The position numbers and the translations under genes were made by a program. Below, piece by piece: positions 35,941-46,470 of a DNA stretch of 64,000 bases (positions are counted from its first letter, which is position 1; each line of letters begins with the position of its first letter). A model generated the notes under the pieces. That model saw only the letters and a list, made by a program, of their open reading frames with translations, was not told the origin of the DNA and did no database searches. Origin of the DNA: Argyresthia goedartella (Eukaryota > Arthropoda > Insecta > Lepidoptera > Argyresthiidae); assembly GCA_949825045.1 (NCBI GenBank), contig OX463807.1, forward strand, positions 13,355,501 through 13,419,500, written 5' to 3'.

Positions 35941-38009
35941 CTTGTTTTTGATTGCATCTCATTTATTTTCTAAGTAGTTATTAATTTTTTCGGGTGTTAT
36001 TTCTTGTGCGATAATACGAGTGATGATTAATATATATTTTATGTTATATCTATATTTATGTCCACCCATGCCTGCTCAACAATCAACCTATTTTACTATG
36101 ACTTGGTTTGCCGAAAGAGCTCTCTTCATAGAGATAAGCTCGATTTTATCTTGTATGTGTGTATGTGCTTTTTTTTTCGAGCAATAGAGAAATTATGAAT
36201 CATGATTTCGATTGTATATTTTATGACGTCACCTAACAGCATACGATCGGCTCAAATAGCATATCACCTATTTCCTACATATCTCTGTATTTCGGTAGTA
36301 AAAGTGAGGAATTATTGTATAATCTAAAAAAATACTTTGTAATCACATACAATTTGCAAAGGATTACAAAGTTACATTTCCATGTGAAATACCTCGAAAC
36401 CATGACTGATATTGCAAAGTATTTGCATTTTCCTTAGCATTGCGCGCTTAACAATAGTCGTGTTCAAAATTTGAAGCTTGTGGGTTTGCTAGAAGTACCT
36501 TAGAATTTTGACGTGAGTGAGTGTGTTAGTAAGTCAGTGACAAAATTAAGGAAATTTTTGACTTGCCATATTTTGAAATCTACTTGTTCTAATTGATCGT
36601 AACTCAGGAATATCCTTAGTTATATTGTGTCCTCTTGGTTACCAAAAATTCAAGCTTCTAGCTTTATCTACAACAACCTTGCCCAAAGAAATGCCCTGAA
36701 TGGGATCGTGAAAATGATCGAACGTAATTGTGCTCTTGCTCGACTTGGCGGGGGAACTGCCATTCCCCTAGATCTTTCGGTAGTCGAAATCTCTCCTTGT
36801 GAATTGATCTACCCAAAAACACTTATATAGGTTGCCTCTTGGGAAGATTTGTGTTTCCCCACGAGTATTATTTGCGTTAACATATATCCAAACGAGCAGG
36901 TGCCGGCGGCTTCTTTCGCGGAAACTTGTATAAAAATGGCCAGGCCAGTATAGCCAACATTAACCTCCTCCTCCTCCCTGCCGCTTGAGTCATTAATACA
37001 CCTATTTGCACGGTGTGTTTTGGCATACTTCACCAGTGTAGTGACAGTTCGCAGCAGATAATTAGCCATGTTCGCGCGTAGTTTTGAATCATTTCGGTTT
37101 GACAAGGTAGTCCAATAAATCTAGAAACGTGCCCCAACCTGAACTTATTTCAACAAAAACGTCTGACCATATCCGAATTGTGTATTTACAGCAGTTGTAT
37201 TTTATATACTCATTGTTTTGATAGAAATACAGAATTTCACTATGTGCAAGTATTTCATAGAACTTGCGAACAAAATTACCGTTTTGACAGCTCCTGAAAA
37301 GTATCTATTTCGACTAGCAGTCAAATACCGTATTGAAACGCCACTTAATGTCAAATATATGGAATCATCATAACGTGTTGTAAAAAGAAATAACGACCAG
37401 TTTCGATTCCTTTTTTGATGAGCTCAATGTAGGAATTTGGTAATTTCTTAACCTATGGCGAGTAAATGATAATGGTATTCATGGTAAAAACACACAATAC
37501 ATAGCAGAGTTAAGTAAATGTGATTGCCATGTGAAAGGCGCCGAGTGACTTTGAACAACTCTGATGAAGTTCGGATTACTTACGAGTTTCTTCAGAATAA
37601 AGACGCTTTTCTTTTCTTTTTTACCACACGTAAAAGAAAAGCTGTAAGATGGATTTTGTTTGCTCAATATGTTTGTTGTTCTGCTTTTTAATTTACTATC
37701 TATTGACTAAACTTTCATGGTCATATCATGTGTATGTGCATATGGCACTATATGTTGCATGTGTTGTTTTATTCCTATGGATATAAACTCTACATAAAAG
37801 TTGTGAAGTTTTACAAGTAAACAGCTGATGCTGAACATAGACTGGCTGCCAAACAATCAGGAATGTGGCGTTACAGAATAAGTATAGGCGGATCAGTGCA
37901 TCTGCCACCACTTACGGCTTTTTGTCCTAACATTTCCTAAAGAACCCCTCTAATTCATAAATGATTACGAATCAACAGTTTATTTAACAGTATTATGGCA
38001 AAGAAAAAA
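35941..38009. other. 2 kb without recognisable genes
   Basis: Small open frames near 36627-37105 have no recognisable domain. A+T-rich. Confidence 0.45.
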
Positions 38010-38110
38010 GTAACGCGCTGTGGCGCTGCAGTTTGAGGCTCTGACTCCTAACTGAGAGGTCCTGTATTCGTATTCCTGATGGCGAGGAAGGAAAATGTAT
38101 GTGCTTTTAT
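38010..38110 (+). repeat. Degenerate tRNA-like SINE head (S2-like)
   Basis: 'gaggctctgactcctaactg' and 'gagaggtcctgtattcgtat' resemble the head of S2 at 26100, with a broken B box. The body is not recognisable. Confidence 0.3.
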
Positions 38111-38147
38111 ATACATATTTTGTTAAATGTTTATCAATATACGTCAA

Positions 38148-39219
38148 TTTAACATAAACTGCGTCAGTTTTGCTGCGAGGTGGAGTAGCGAACAAGAGGT
38201 AGTTTGTACCTATGTGCTTTTGTAGGATAAACAAATATGCTTTTAGATTGACATATAGTACAATTTATTTGTGATCACAGGTAATAAAACATTTATAGAT
38301 GTCAGGTAAGTTTTTTGACCTCAGTGTTCTGCCTAGTGGCATAAAATAGCATGCATGCAGTCATGCGGTTACTTATTCAGACAATACCAAAATAAATATT
38401 AATAAATATAAATTTAATATAAATAAACACATATTTTACCATGACAATTTTTGATTAATAAATAATATAATATAATTGTTGATAGTCTGAACAGGAGTCA
38501 CATGGCTTCATGCAAATTTTGACAGACCTCGGCGGTTTGAGCCTTTCATGTTAGTTGGTTGTCAATTCGTAACCTGAGAAACTTTATTTCAGTGTCTTCC
38601 TCAAGGATTTTTCCCTCATATTGAACAGTAAAATAATATATTAATGTTCAATAAAAATATAAATTATTAAGAATTTTCGACATTAAATTGAAACTTGCTA
38701 GCGTTGTACATTTATTTTTCCTAAAACCATTCTGTTGGGGGGCAAGGATGTTATTTTTATTTCAAAAATTTAGGACTCTCTTATAAATAACGTTTTCTAT
38801 AATTTTTTGATATAACTGGGATCAGTGTAACTGGCCTATAGTTTCCTCTATCGGATTTGTTGCCTTTCTTTAGCAAAAGGACCACGATGGAGATCTTGAT
38901 TCTTTCTGGAAAGACGCCTTGCTCTATTGATAAGTTCACTATAAATGACAACGGTGTTGCCATAGAGCTAGCGATCGTTTTTAAGATTTTTGTGTTAATT
39001 TTGTCGTATCCTGCTGGTTTTGTATTTCGTAGAGACATAATTATTTCATATATTTCTGCAGGACATGTTGGTTCCAAAAAAATACTTTTAATCACATGAT
39101 TCTTAATATTTTTATCGATATTTATATTTTTGATGTTACTTTCGTTTGTGTTGCTATTATTTATAGGGTCATTTGCTATAATATCAACAAAATAACTATT
39201 AAATGAATTTGCTATCAAA
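38148..39219 (-). pseudogene. LINE D, minus arm of a head-to-head duplication
   Basis: The minus strand reads FNSYFVDIIANDP, GYDKINTKILK and NYRPVTLIPVISK, then after a frame break QQNGFRKNKCTTLA (near 38730). A deletion follows, and then the segment matching 47891-48045 (VQYEGKILEEDTEIKFLRL). From 38148 to 38690 the sequence is the inverse of parts of 47890-48884, including non-coding DNA. The palm with FADD is missing on this arm. Confidence 0.75.
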
Positions 39220-39493
39220 CATTGATACCAGAACACCGAACCGTAAAATATTGCTAAGTAAATTAAACATGTACGGCGTAGGAGATGACATATAAAATCT
39301 CTTAGCGTCATACTCGGGCAACAGACCACAATGCACAGAAATAAGTAGAATCTCTCCTAAAACAAAAACCGAATTTAAATATGTATTGCCTTGTAGGGAA
39401 ATGTTATGCGGTGTTCCTTAAGGTAGTGTCCTAGGACCTCTACTATTCATAATATATATATGAATTATTTACCGTAAAATATTCCATAGTAAC
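39220..39493 (+). pseudogene. LINE D, plus arm, 5' part (palm fragment)
   Basis: The plus strand reads ILLSKLNMYGVGD then GVP*GSVLGPLLFI, where the stop replaces the usual Gln (CAA to TAA). It continues after the BEL/Pao insertion at 47733. Confidence 0.7.
39489..39493. repeat. Target-site duplication GTAAC, left of the BEL/Pao element
   Basis: GTAAC here and at 47728-47732 flanks the element precisely; 5 bp is typical of BEL/Pao integration. Confidence 0.9.
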
Positions 39494-40016
39494 TGTTCGA
39501 TTCAAAATCGATATTCGATCGATGGTTTTCGGAACGGCCATTTTGAATTTGACGGAGCTGCCAACCTAGCAGTTTTTGACAACTGACAGACGAAAAGCCC
39601 CCGCAATGTGACGCGTATTGATTTGGGCATTGAAATTAAATCGTAAGCCATCTGGAATTGTATTCGGGCTCCCCTCAGGATTGTCTATATAGCTGAGTGT
39701 ATTGTGGTTCCCCGAACCAGATAAAGTTCGCATTTACGTAACATAACCTGTGTTGGAACACTGTGCTCGTCGAAGCTGGCCTGCCAGCCATACCTGGTTG
39801 GCTGAAGAACCTGTCTACCAAGAAGAGCCTAGGGTGCACCCAGGCCTTGCAGAGAGACAGGAGTTTGACGGGAACGAAGCACAGACCAGGTCAGATAGAA
39901 TCTATTTACTTTAGCTCGGTGAATCGCCGACGTTCTTACTTCTTGGCATCCGATCGCTACGCTACCTCGTAGCTATGGGCCCCTGCGAGGTCATTGGGTG
40001 CCGAGAGGCCTGAACA
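39494..40016 (+). repeat. 5' LTR of the BEL/Pao element
   Basis: Starts TGTTCGATTC, ends GAGGCCTGAACA. A TATATAG word near 39686 may act in transcription. The 69-codon open frame inside is present in both LTRs and is not considered a gene. Confidence 0.93.
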
Positions 40017-40020
40017 TTTT

Positions 40021-40037
40021 TGGTAGCAGAGCGTGGT
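40021..40037 (+). other. Candidate primer binding site
   Basis: TGGTAGCAGAGCGTGG lies four bases after the 5' LTR. It starts with TGG, the complement of a tRNA CCA end. The matching tRNA was not determined. Confidence 0.6.
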
Positions 40038-40637
40038 TTCCTGAGATTTGCAGCCGTCAAGGGCTCCAGGAACCCACGATTTGGGACTATCAATCTGTAG
40101 GTATAGGCGGTTATTAGCTAACTTGGTGTTGTTCCTGTATCCACATAGATTGGTAGTATTGTAAGCTATAAGTCTACTGCTGGTAGTAGACAGACAGATA
40201 TAACAGTTTTCCCTAAATGACCAGTTGTACTGAGATGTGACTCAGAATAGTAATTACATTACAGGTACATTGTAGGTGAATTGAAATTTGCATTGAAGTA
40301 CCAGTTACCAGTTAGTCAATCTATTAGTGGTCTAGTAATGCTAATGAATGTTTGGTTAACATAGGTAGTTACATTTATTGATAGCAGGCTATGACATTGT
40401 TTTCAGTTTATAGCAATTTATAACTTGAACTAATATTGACTATCTGTGTGTGTTATATGATATAGGGAAACTAAATTGTTGTTTACAGAATTTGTGTAGA
40501 TATAAAACTCGGTTTCTATTGTTTGGGGAAATCAGCATTGTTTGAGTTATAGTTTAGGGTTCCCTCGTTTGGGTTGTAGACTGGAGGGTCCAATATAATT
40601 GAGTTACTGCAAATTGTGAGTAAGTATCGTTCCGATC

Positions 40638-42461
40638 ATGTCGTTATCTGAAATACAGAAGGGTGTTTCTAAGGAGCTCAGATGGTTTTCCTCCGCACAC
40701 GGTCTGATAGACCGTTTAGATAGGCATGATGTGGTATTGGAGCGGTCTATGGACGTTAAGGAACGCTACAACAGGGTGCTCGAATTGTCCGCGCAGGCGG
40801 AATCAGTTGATGGTTGCGCACCTGACAGGCTGTCACGGTTGCTAGGGGATGTCGACCAGTGTATGGAGATGGCAGCTGCTATCACGCAGAAGGCTGCGGA
40901 CATACGTAGGCAGCGCGAGTCCAGCCATGGTGGTGACATTGAAGCACCTCTGCCGCATCAGGGATCGGGGACCAGGTTACCCGTTATAACTATGCCTACC
41001 TTTGACGGAGTGTCCGGTGAATGGATGAGCTTCATCAATCTGTTCGACAGTTTGGTGCACATGCGATCGGACATTACCAAGTCTGTCAAGATGGCTCAGC
41101 TGGTGGCAGCATTGAGGGGTGAGCCTAGGGAGCTGGTCGCTCATTTGACAGTTACGGAGGGTAACTATGAAACGGCCAGACAATTGTTGGTCAGACGTTA
41201 CCACAACAAACGGAGGTTGGCCGATGCCCAACTGAACCGTTTGTTTAGCATCCCGGTTGTGAACAAGGTCGGGGCCATACAGACGGAGGTTTTGAACCCG
41301 TTGTTGTCCGTCACCAAGGCCCTAGAGAATCTTGGACTTCCGGTTGGTGAATGGTCGTACCTACTGCTGTACATTGTACTTTCCCGCCTACCCGCTGACG
41401 TGCAGACTCGTTTCGAACAGTCTCACGGGAGGTCGGCCGAGGACCTGCCCGCCTTCTCCGACTTGGTCGGATTCTTGGAAGAGGAGGCTCGACGGGCAGA
41501 GAATTTGGGGTTGACGGTCACCCATCCTTCGGAGCCACAGAGAGCTGCCGGGAGCGCTGTGAGTAGGGGCTCTCCGACGAGGAAGGACCGCACCAACCGG
41601 CAGTCGTATGGGACTGTGAGTGCATTGACCCCACATAGTGAGACCTGCCCATGTTGTAGGCAGATTGGCCATGCTGTGGCCGATTGCAATAAGTTCGGGG
41701 AACTTAGGGTTGAGGGACGGCGCCGGATGGCCAAGCAGCGGGGCTGGTGTTTCCTGTGCCTCGGGCCACACATGGCTAGGGACTGCACGCGCACAAAATT
41801 GTGCGGATATTGTGGTGGGGCCCACAACAATTTGTTGTGCATGAACCGGTCCGGCCAACAGCCACCACAGGGCCGTACCCAGGGTGACACGGCATGGGGC
41901 CCTGAGAATTCGTTTGCGACTCGGAGCGCAACTCAGGGGCCAATGTCCCCACGTGCACAGGGCAGTGCTAGGGTGCGGGGCCGCACTCAGGGTCATCACA
42001 TGGGGGGCCCTGAGTTTTCGGTTGCGACTCAGCATCCGACTCAGCGGGCAATGGGGCCACAAGCACGCGGCCACCCAGGGGTGCAGGGCCGCACTCAGGG
42101 TCATCACATGGGGGGCCCTGAGTTCTCGGTTGCGACTCAGCATCCGACTCAGCGGCACATTGGGTGTGTTGAGCAGGCCGTAACGGGCGGGTGGAATGGG
42201 ACAACTTCGAGCTATGCGGGTGCGGTTCGGACGCCGCCTCAGTTGTCGCCCCGCTCGTCGCCTCATCCTTGTCGGTCGCATGTGATGTCCCCCCCGCTCA
42301 TGGAGCGGCCACGGTTGAATTCACGCCCACAACCCTTCGGGGGGCGTCGTAGGGTGGCAATGGAACCGGCGCGTGGGCCATTTGTACAATGGGACCCTCT
42401 GGCGTATAGCTGCCTACCTGATCGGTTACAGGCACAGTGGGGCCCCGGGGGCCCTCGCTAG
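40638..42461 (+). CDS. gag: BEL/Pao Gag polyprotein
   Basis: A 607-residue capsid and nucleocapsid precursor that packages element RNA. The N-terminal half carries the Pao-type Gag region (about residues 115-225, with LPVITMPTFDG and LINLFDSLVH). Three Cys-rich knuckles follow at about 337-352 (CPCCRQIGHAVADC), 371-382 (CFLC..H..DC) and 389-402 (CGYC..H..LC). After these, a tandem repeat (about 410-510) has GRTQGHHMGGPEFSVATQHP twice and a diverged third copy. The frame ends at TAG (42459-42461), and the protease frame continues in the same phase, so this is one gag-pol frame with a single stop. The start ATG is the first in frame, about 620 nt after the LTR. Confidence 0.88.
   Translation: MSLSEIQKGVSKELRWFSSAHGLIDRLDRHDVVLERSMDVKERYNRVLELSAQAESVDGCAPDRLSRLLGDVDQCMEMAAAITQKAADIRRQRESSHGGDIEAPLPHQGSGTRLPVITMPTFDGVSGEWMSFINLFDSLVHMRSDITKSVKMAQLVAALRGEPRELVAHLTVTEGNYETARQLLVRRYHNKRRLADAQLNRLFSIPVVNKVGAIQTEVLNPLLSVTKALENLGLPVGEWSYLLLYIVLSRLPADVQTRFEQSHGRSAEDLPAFSDLVGFLEEEARRAENLGLTVTHPSEPQRAAGSAVSRGSPTRKDRTNRQSYGTVSALTPHSETCPCCRQIGHAVADCNKFGELRVEGRRRMAKQRGWCFLCLGPHMARDCTRTKLCGYCGGAHNNLLCMNRSGQQPPQGRTQGDTAWGPENSFATRSATQGPMSPRAQGSARVRGRTQGHHMGGPEFSVATQHPTQRAMGPQARGHPGVQGRTQGHHMGGPEFSVATQHPTQRHIGCVEQAVTGGWNGTTSSYAGAVRTPPQLSPRSSPHPCRSHVMSPPLMERPRLNSRPQPFGGRRRVAMEPARGPFVQWDPLAYSCLPDRLQAQWGPGGPR
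41870..42160 (+). repeat. About 102-110 bp tandem repeat inside gag
   Basis: Three units start GGGCCG(C/T)AC(T/C)CAGGGT at about 41872, 41980 and 42082. The last two are nearly identical, including 'catcacatggggggccctga'. They keep frame and lengthen the linker after the zinc knuckles. Confidence 0.75.
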
Positions 42462-44398
42462 GAATTTGCGGCCCAACAACTTGTTGCCCCCCAACCGGAG
42501 ACGGTGGTGTTACCGATCGCCTCTGTGCTTGTGTGGGATTTGGCGGGCAACCCAACATACGTTCGCGCCCTATTAGATTCTGGAGCTCAGGGCTGCATTG
42601 TATCGAACGATTTAGCAAAATGGTTGGGCCTCAATATAAATAATGTATCGCTGCCGAGGAAATTGGTCCCTGCTGGGGATTACAGGGCAACCCTTCACGG
42701 GTTTTGTGATGCCTTTGAACGAGGGTTTGCGGCAGCGATTTATTTGCGAACCGTCACCTCCACCGGGGAGGTCGACGTGCGTTTGGTTTTGGCAAAAAGC
42801 AAGGTAGCGCCTATTCGGACAAGGATGACGATTCCAAAACTGGAACTGTCCGGGGCTGCTCTTTTGACCAAACTTTTGAATCACACTCTAACAGTGTTGC
42901 GTGGGTCAGTGGTTTTGGAGGATACGGTGTACGCGTGGACGGACAGCCAGATTGTTTTGTGCTGGCTGAAGGCTTCGGTCCATAACTTAGAGGTTTTTGT
43001 CGCGAACCGTGTCTCCCAGATTGTGTCGTCTGAGGTCCCACTGACTTGGAGACATGTACCAGGAGAATTGAACCCGTCTGATTGTGCATCCAGGGGATGT
43101 CGGGCTCCTGAACTCGTTAGACACCATTTGTGGTGGGGACCACCCTGGCTTGCCAGGAGAGAATCGGACTGGCCCCACAGCCATGTAGTAGTATCTTCGG
43201 ATCATGGCCCCAGAGCGGCCGTGCATGTTACCCAGAAGGCTGAGGACCCTGACGCCGGGTTTCTGCTGGACCGGTATAGCTCACTTGACAAGTTGATAAA
43301 CGTGTCCACTTGGATTAGGAGATTCGCTCGAAATTGTCGTACTCCTCGCGATCAGCGAACGTTGAACCCTATTCTGACTCCGGCAGAGCGAAACGAGTCG
43401 CTACTGAATTTGGTCCGGTTGGTACAGTCCTCGAAGTTTGGGGCAGAATTGGAGACTATACGAAGTGGACGTTCGAAATTGAAGGGAGCCGTCGCGCGTC
43501 TCAACCCCTTTGTTGATTCGACCGGGTTACTTCGGGTAGGAGGAAGATTGCGCAATGCGAATCTGTCGTATTCGGCTCGTCACCCACTTCTGCTCCCCAA
43601 GGGGGGACAGTTAGTTGAATTGCTGGTGACTGATCGTCATATTAAAAACGCGCATGCCGGCTGTAACGCGTTGTTGGCCACGCTCCAGCGGGAGTTTTGG
43701 ATCTTATCTGCCCGCCGTGTCATACGGAACATCGTGTTTCGGTGCATGCCTTGTTATCGACTTAAGGCTGCCACGATGCAACCTCTCATGGGGGACTTGC
43801 CCCCTGATCATGTGAATGAGGTCAGACCGTTTTCAGGTGTTGGTACGGATTTTGCAGGACCGTTTATGGTGAAGAGTTCACGATTGCGTAACGCTAAGCA
43901 ATACAAGGCGTACCTGTGTGTGTTTGTTTGTTTATCCACCAAGGCGGTACATCTCGAGCTCGTTGCTGATCTCTCGACAGAGGCTTTCATTGCTTGTTTG
44001 GATAGGTTTGTTTCTCGAAGGGGACTTCCAACTTTGATCCGCTCTGATAACGGCACTAACTACGTCGGTGCGGAACGATACTTACGAGAGATAGTCAACT
44101 TTTTGAATGTAAATAAAGTGGATATTGGAACGGCCCTCTCCCGTCGGGGTATACAGTGGACCTTCAGCCCACCGAGTTGCCCCCACTGGGGTGGGATTTT
44201 TGAGGCCGTAGTTAAGTCAGCGAAGACGCACTTAGGGCGTATAGTAGGTCAGACCGCGCTGACTTTTGAGGAGCTCGCGACATTGTTTTGTAAGATCGAG
44301 GCCGTTCTCAATTCGCGACCGTTGTGTCCGCTCAGCTCGGATCCAAATGACCTGGAGGCTCTGACCCCAGGCCATTTCTTGATAGGACAGCCACTTAA
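42462..44398 (+). pseudogene. pol: BEL/Pao Pol: protease, RNase H, integrase; RT domain deleted
   Basis: Polyprotein for the element's enzymes, in phase with gag. Aspartic protease: [12 protein letters not shown] (Asp near 42576). After about 20 more residues (AKWLGL) the frame passes directly into [12 protein letters not shown] and [18 protein letters not shown], the start of RNase H. The usual 300-plus residues of reverse transcriptase with its YxDD box are absent, and the join keeps the frame. RNase H continues with IPKLELSGA and [12 protein letters not shown]. Integrase has the HHCC finger (HAGC...CMPCYRLK) and the DDE core: GTDFAGPF (43840), RSDNGTN (44043), [10 protein letters not shown] (44195). 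The frame is cut by piggyBac at 44399. Confidence 0.88.
44395..44398. repeat. TTAA target site, left copy
   Basis: TTAA at 44395-44398 and 46829-46832 flanks the piggyBac element, the family's obligate target duplication. Confidence 0.95.
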
Positions 44399-44629
44399 CC
44401 CTCGGGGTGCCTGGTGGGTCTGACAGACCCGTCACTTCAAGAAATCGACAATATTTCTTAAAATTCGAAACTAGCAACGCTGTGCGCCAGAGTAGCTTCG
44501 CGATATAGACTAGCAGTCCGATTACCACCCCTCCCGCAGTTCGCACCGCGCTCGCGTTCAAGTAACACGCGTTTTCTGCGCCCTCGGGCCTGAGAGACCC
44601 GACCAGGCACGCGGCGTAACTTTTAATTG

Positions 44630-44706
44630 GTAAGTGGTTATTTTTGTTTTCCATTATTTATTTTGCTTTGTGTGGTTAATTATTCATAATTATCATATTG
44701 TTGCAG
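44630..44706 (+). other. Predicted 77-nt intron in the piggyBac 5' UTR
   Basis: Donor TTG|GTAAGT at 44630 and acceptor 'tattgttgcag' ending at 44706, seven bases before the transposase ATG. Confidence 0.5.
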
Positions 44707-44712
44707 TTAAAT

Positions 44713-46470
44713 ATGGCCAGGAGATTAAGTAATGCCGAAATAAGCAGAATTTTACAACAAGACTTTGATGACGTCGAGGATGACGTTGTTTTTGATGAAA
44801 GTGGAGCCGAATCCGATCACGTGAGTGTCCAACATGATTTATATGACACTGAGGAAGAAGCAGAAGTTCATAATGAACCGAGTAGTGATAGTGATGAGGA
44901 GATGTCTCAGCCTTTGAGCAACTTTACTCACGGATCGAAGTATAAAGGCAAAGATAACACAATATGGTACCGTAATCCTCCGAGTGCTCGCATCCGTACT
45001 AGAGCAGAAAACATTTTTACTGGAACACCTGGAGTGAAACCTCATGCAAGACATGCCCAGCAAGAACTTGATTGCTTTTATCTGTTTGTGACCGAAAATA
45101 TGTTGGAGGTAGTTATGGAACATACAAATAGTAAAATCCGCAATATGAGGCAGGGGTGCAATACTTCCAACGAATATGCTTATTCAGATATCACAATGAG
45201 CGAACTAAAAGCAGTTATTGGATTACTTTTCTTAGCTGGATTATTCAAATCTGGAAGACAAAACCTGAAAGATTTATGGGCAGGTGACGGAACCGGTATC
45301 GATATATTTCAAATAACAATGAGTTTGAGACGCTTTGTGTTTATTGTCAATTGTATGAGATTCGATGACTTGAACACGCGTGAAGAAAGAGCGAAAACTG
45401 ATAAGTTGGCACCTATCAGACATATTTTTGAAGAGTTCGTAAGAAACTGCCAAGCCGTCTATGTTCCATACGAAAATTTAACCATTGATGAAGAGCTGGT
45501 AGCATTTCTTGGTAGATGTGGGTTCCGCCAGTACTTACCTAGTAAACCGGCAAAGTATGGGATAAAGATTATGGCCCTTGTTGATGCCCATACCTATTAT
45601 TCTTTGAATATGGAAATATATGCAGGAGAACAGCCGGAAGGTCCATATAAGGTGAGCAATAAGCCGCATGATGTAGTAGACCGTATAGTACAACCAATCT
45701 CTCAAACAGGAAGGAACGTCACCATGGATAATTGGTTTACTAGCTATCCCACGTACGAACATCTACTGAAAAATCATAAATTGACTGCTGTGGGGACAAT
45801 GAAATGTAACAAGGCCTGTATCCCACCGAGTTTTTTGCGAAAACGTGACGTGAATACAACAATGTTTGGATTTCAGAAAGACTTGACAATCCTTTCCTAT
45901 ATTCCAAAACGAAACAAGAATGTTATGATGCTGTCATCACTTCACCACGACGGTGAAATAGATCTTGAGACAGGTGATAAGCAAAAACCAGCTGTTATAA
46001 CCTTCTATAACCAGACAAAAAGTGGTGTGGATAACGTAGACAAATTGATTCGTACATACGATGTGTCTCGAAATTCTAAAAGATGGTCCCTGACAATTTT
46101 TTTCTGGATTTTGAATACCGCTGGCATAAACGCAAAAATTATTCAGATGTTGAACAATTCCGGTGCAGTAAATGTAACTAGAAGAGACTTTATAAAGAAA
46201 TTGGGCATGGCATTGACAGCTCCATATCAAGCTAAACGACTTAGCAATATGCGTCTTCCGACTAACCTAAGGAAGAGAATTAGCTCTCATATAGGAGAGC
46301 CCTCAGAGCCACCAGCTAAAAGACAAGATGCTGCTATAAAAAGGCGTTGTTATATGTGCCCTGGCAAAAAAGATCGCAAGTCTAAGTATACTTGTATTTC
46401 TTGCACGAGTCACATTTGCTTGGAACACGCGAATTTCATATGCGAAAACTGTCGCACAAATACCGATTAG
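44713..46470 (+). CDS. piggyBac transposase
   Basis: A 585-residue transposase that excises and inserts the element at TTAA without footprints. An acidic N-terminus (about 1-90, with DDVEDDVVFDESGAESD) precedes the DDE_Tnp_1_7 core. The catalytic aspartates are D259 (NLTIDEEL), D339 (VTMDNWF) and D440 (SGVDNVDK), with spacing as in the moth IFP2 element. The C-terminus (from about 546) is a Cys-rich zinc-binding domain (CYMC, YTCISC, HICLEH, CENC), which in this family helps bind the terminal repeats. I chose the ATG at 44713 because it is the first ATG and directly follows the acceptor. No stop, frameshift or missing key residue is visible; length is close to the 594 of the reference family member. 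Confidence 0.93.
   Translation: MARRLSNAEISRILQQDFDDVEDDVVFDESGAESDHVSVQHDLYDTEEEAEVHNEPSSDSDEEMSQPLSNFTHGSKYKGKDNTIWYRNPPSARIRTRAENIFTGTPGVKPHARHAQQELDCFYLFVTENMLEVVMEHTNSKIRNMRQGCNTSNEYAYSDITMSELKAVIGLLFLAGLFKSGRQNLKDLWAGDGTGIDIFQITMSLRRFVFIVNCMRFDDLNTREERAKTDKLAPIRHIFEEFVRNCQAVYVPYENLTIDEELVAFLGRCGFRQYLPSKPAKYGIKIMALVDAHTYYSLNMEIYAGEQPEGPYKVSNKPHDVVDRIVQPISQTGRNVTMDNWFTSYPTYEHLLKNHKLTAVGTMKCNKACIPPSFLRKRDVNTTMFGFQKDLTILSYIPKRNKNVMMLSSLHHDGEIDLETGDKQKPAVITFYNQTKSGVDNVDKLIRTYDVSRNSKRWSLTIFFWILNTAGINAKIIQMLNNSGAVNVTRRDFIKKLGMALTAPYQAKRLSNMRLPTNLRKRISSHIGEPSEPPAKRQDAAIKRRCYMCPGKKDRKSKYTCISCTSHICLEHANFICENCRTNTD

Noticed and set aside
36809..37105. 98-codon minus-strand frame
   Set aside because: No domain, no upstream signal, mixed composition; I could not support it as a gene.
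39763..39972. 69-codon frame in the LTR
   Set aside because: It is present in both LTRs and lies where BEL/Pao LTRs have no gene.
41388..42281. Long open frames antisense to gag (up to 297 codons)
   Set aside because: They mirror the GC-rich gag coding sequence and show no domain; gag on the plus strand has zinc knuckles.
44713..46470. Domesticated piggyBac gene of the host
   Set aside because: Terminal repeats and TTAA duplication are intact and the element interrupts another transposon, so it is a mobile copy.
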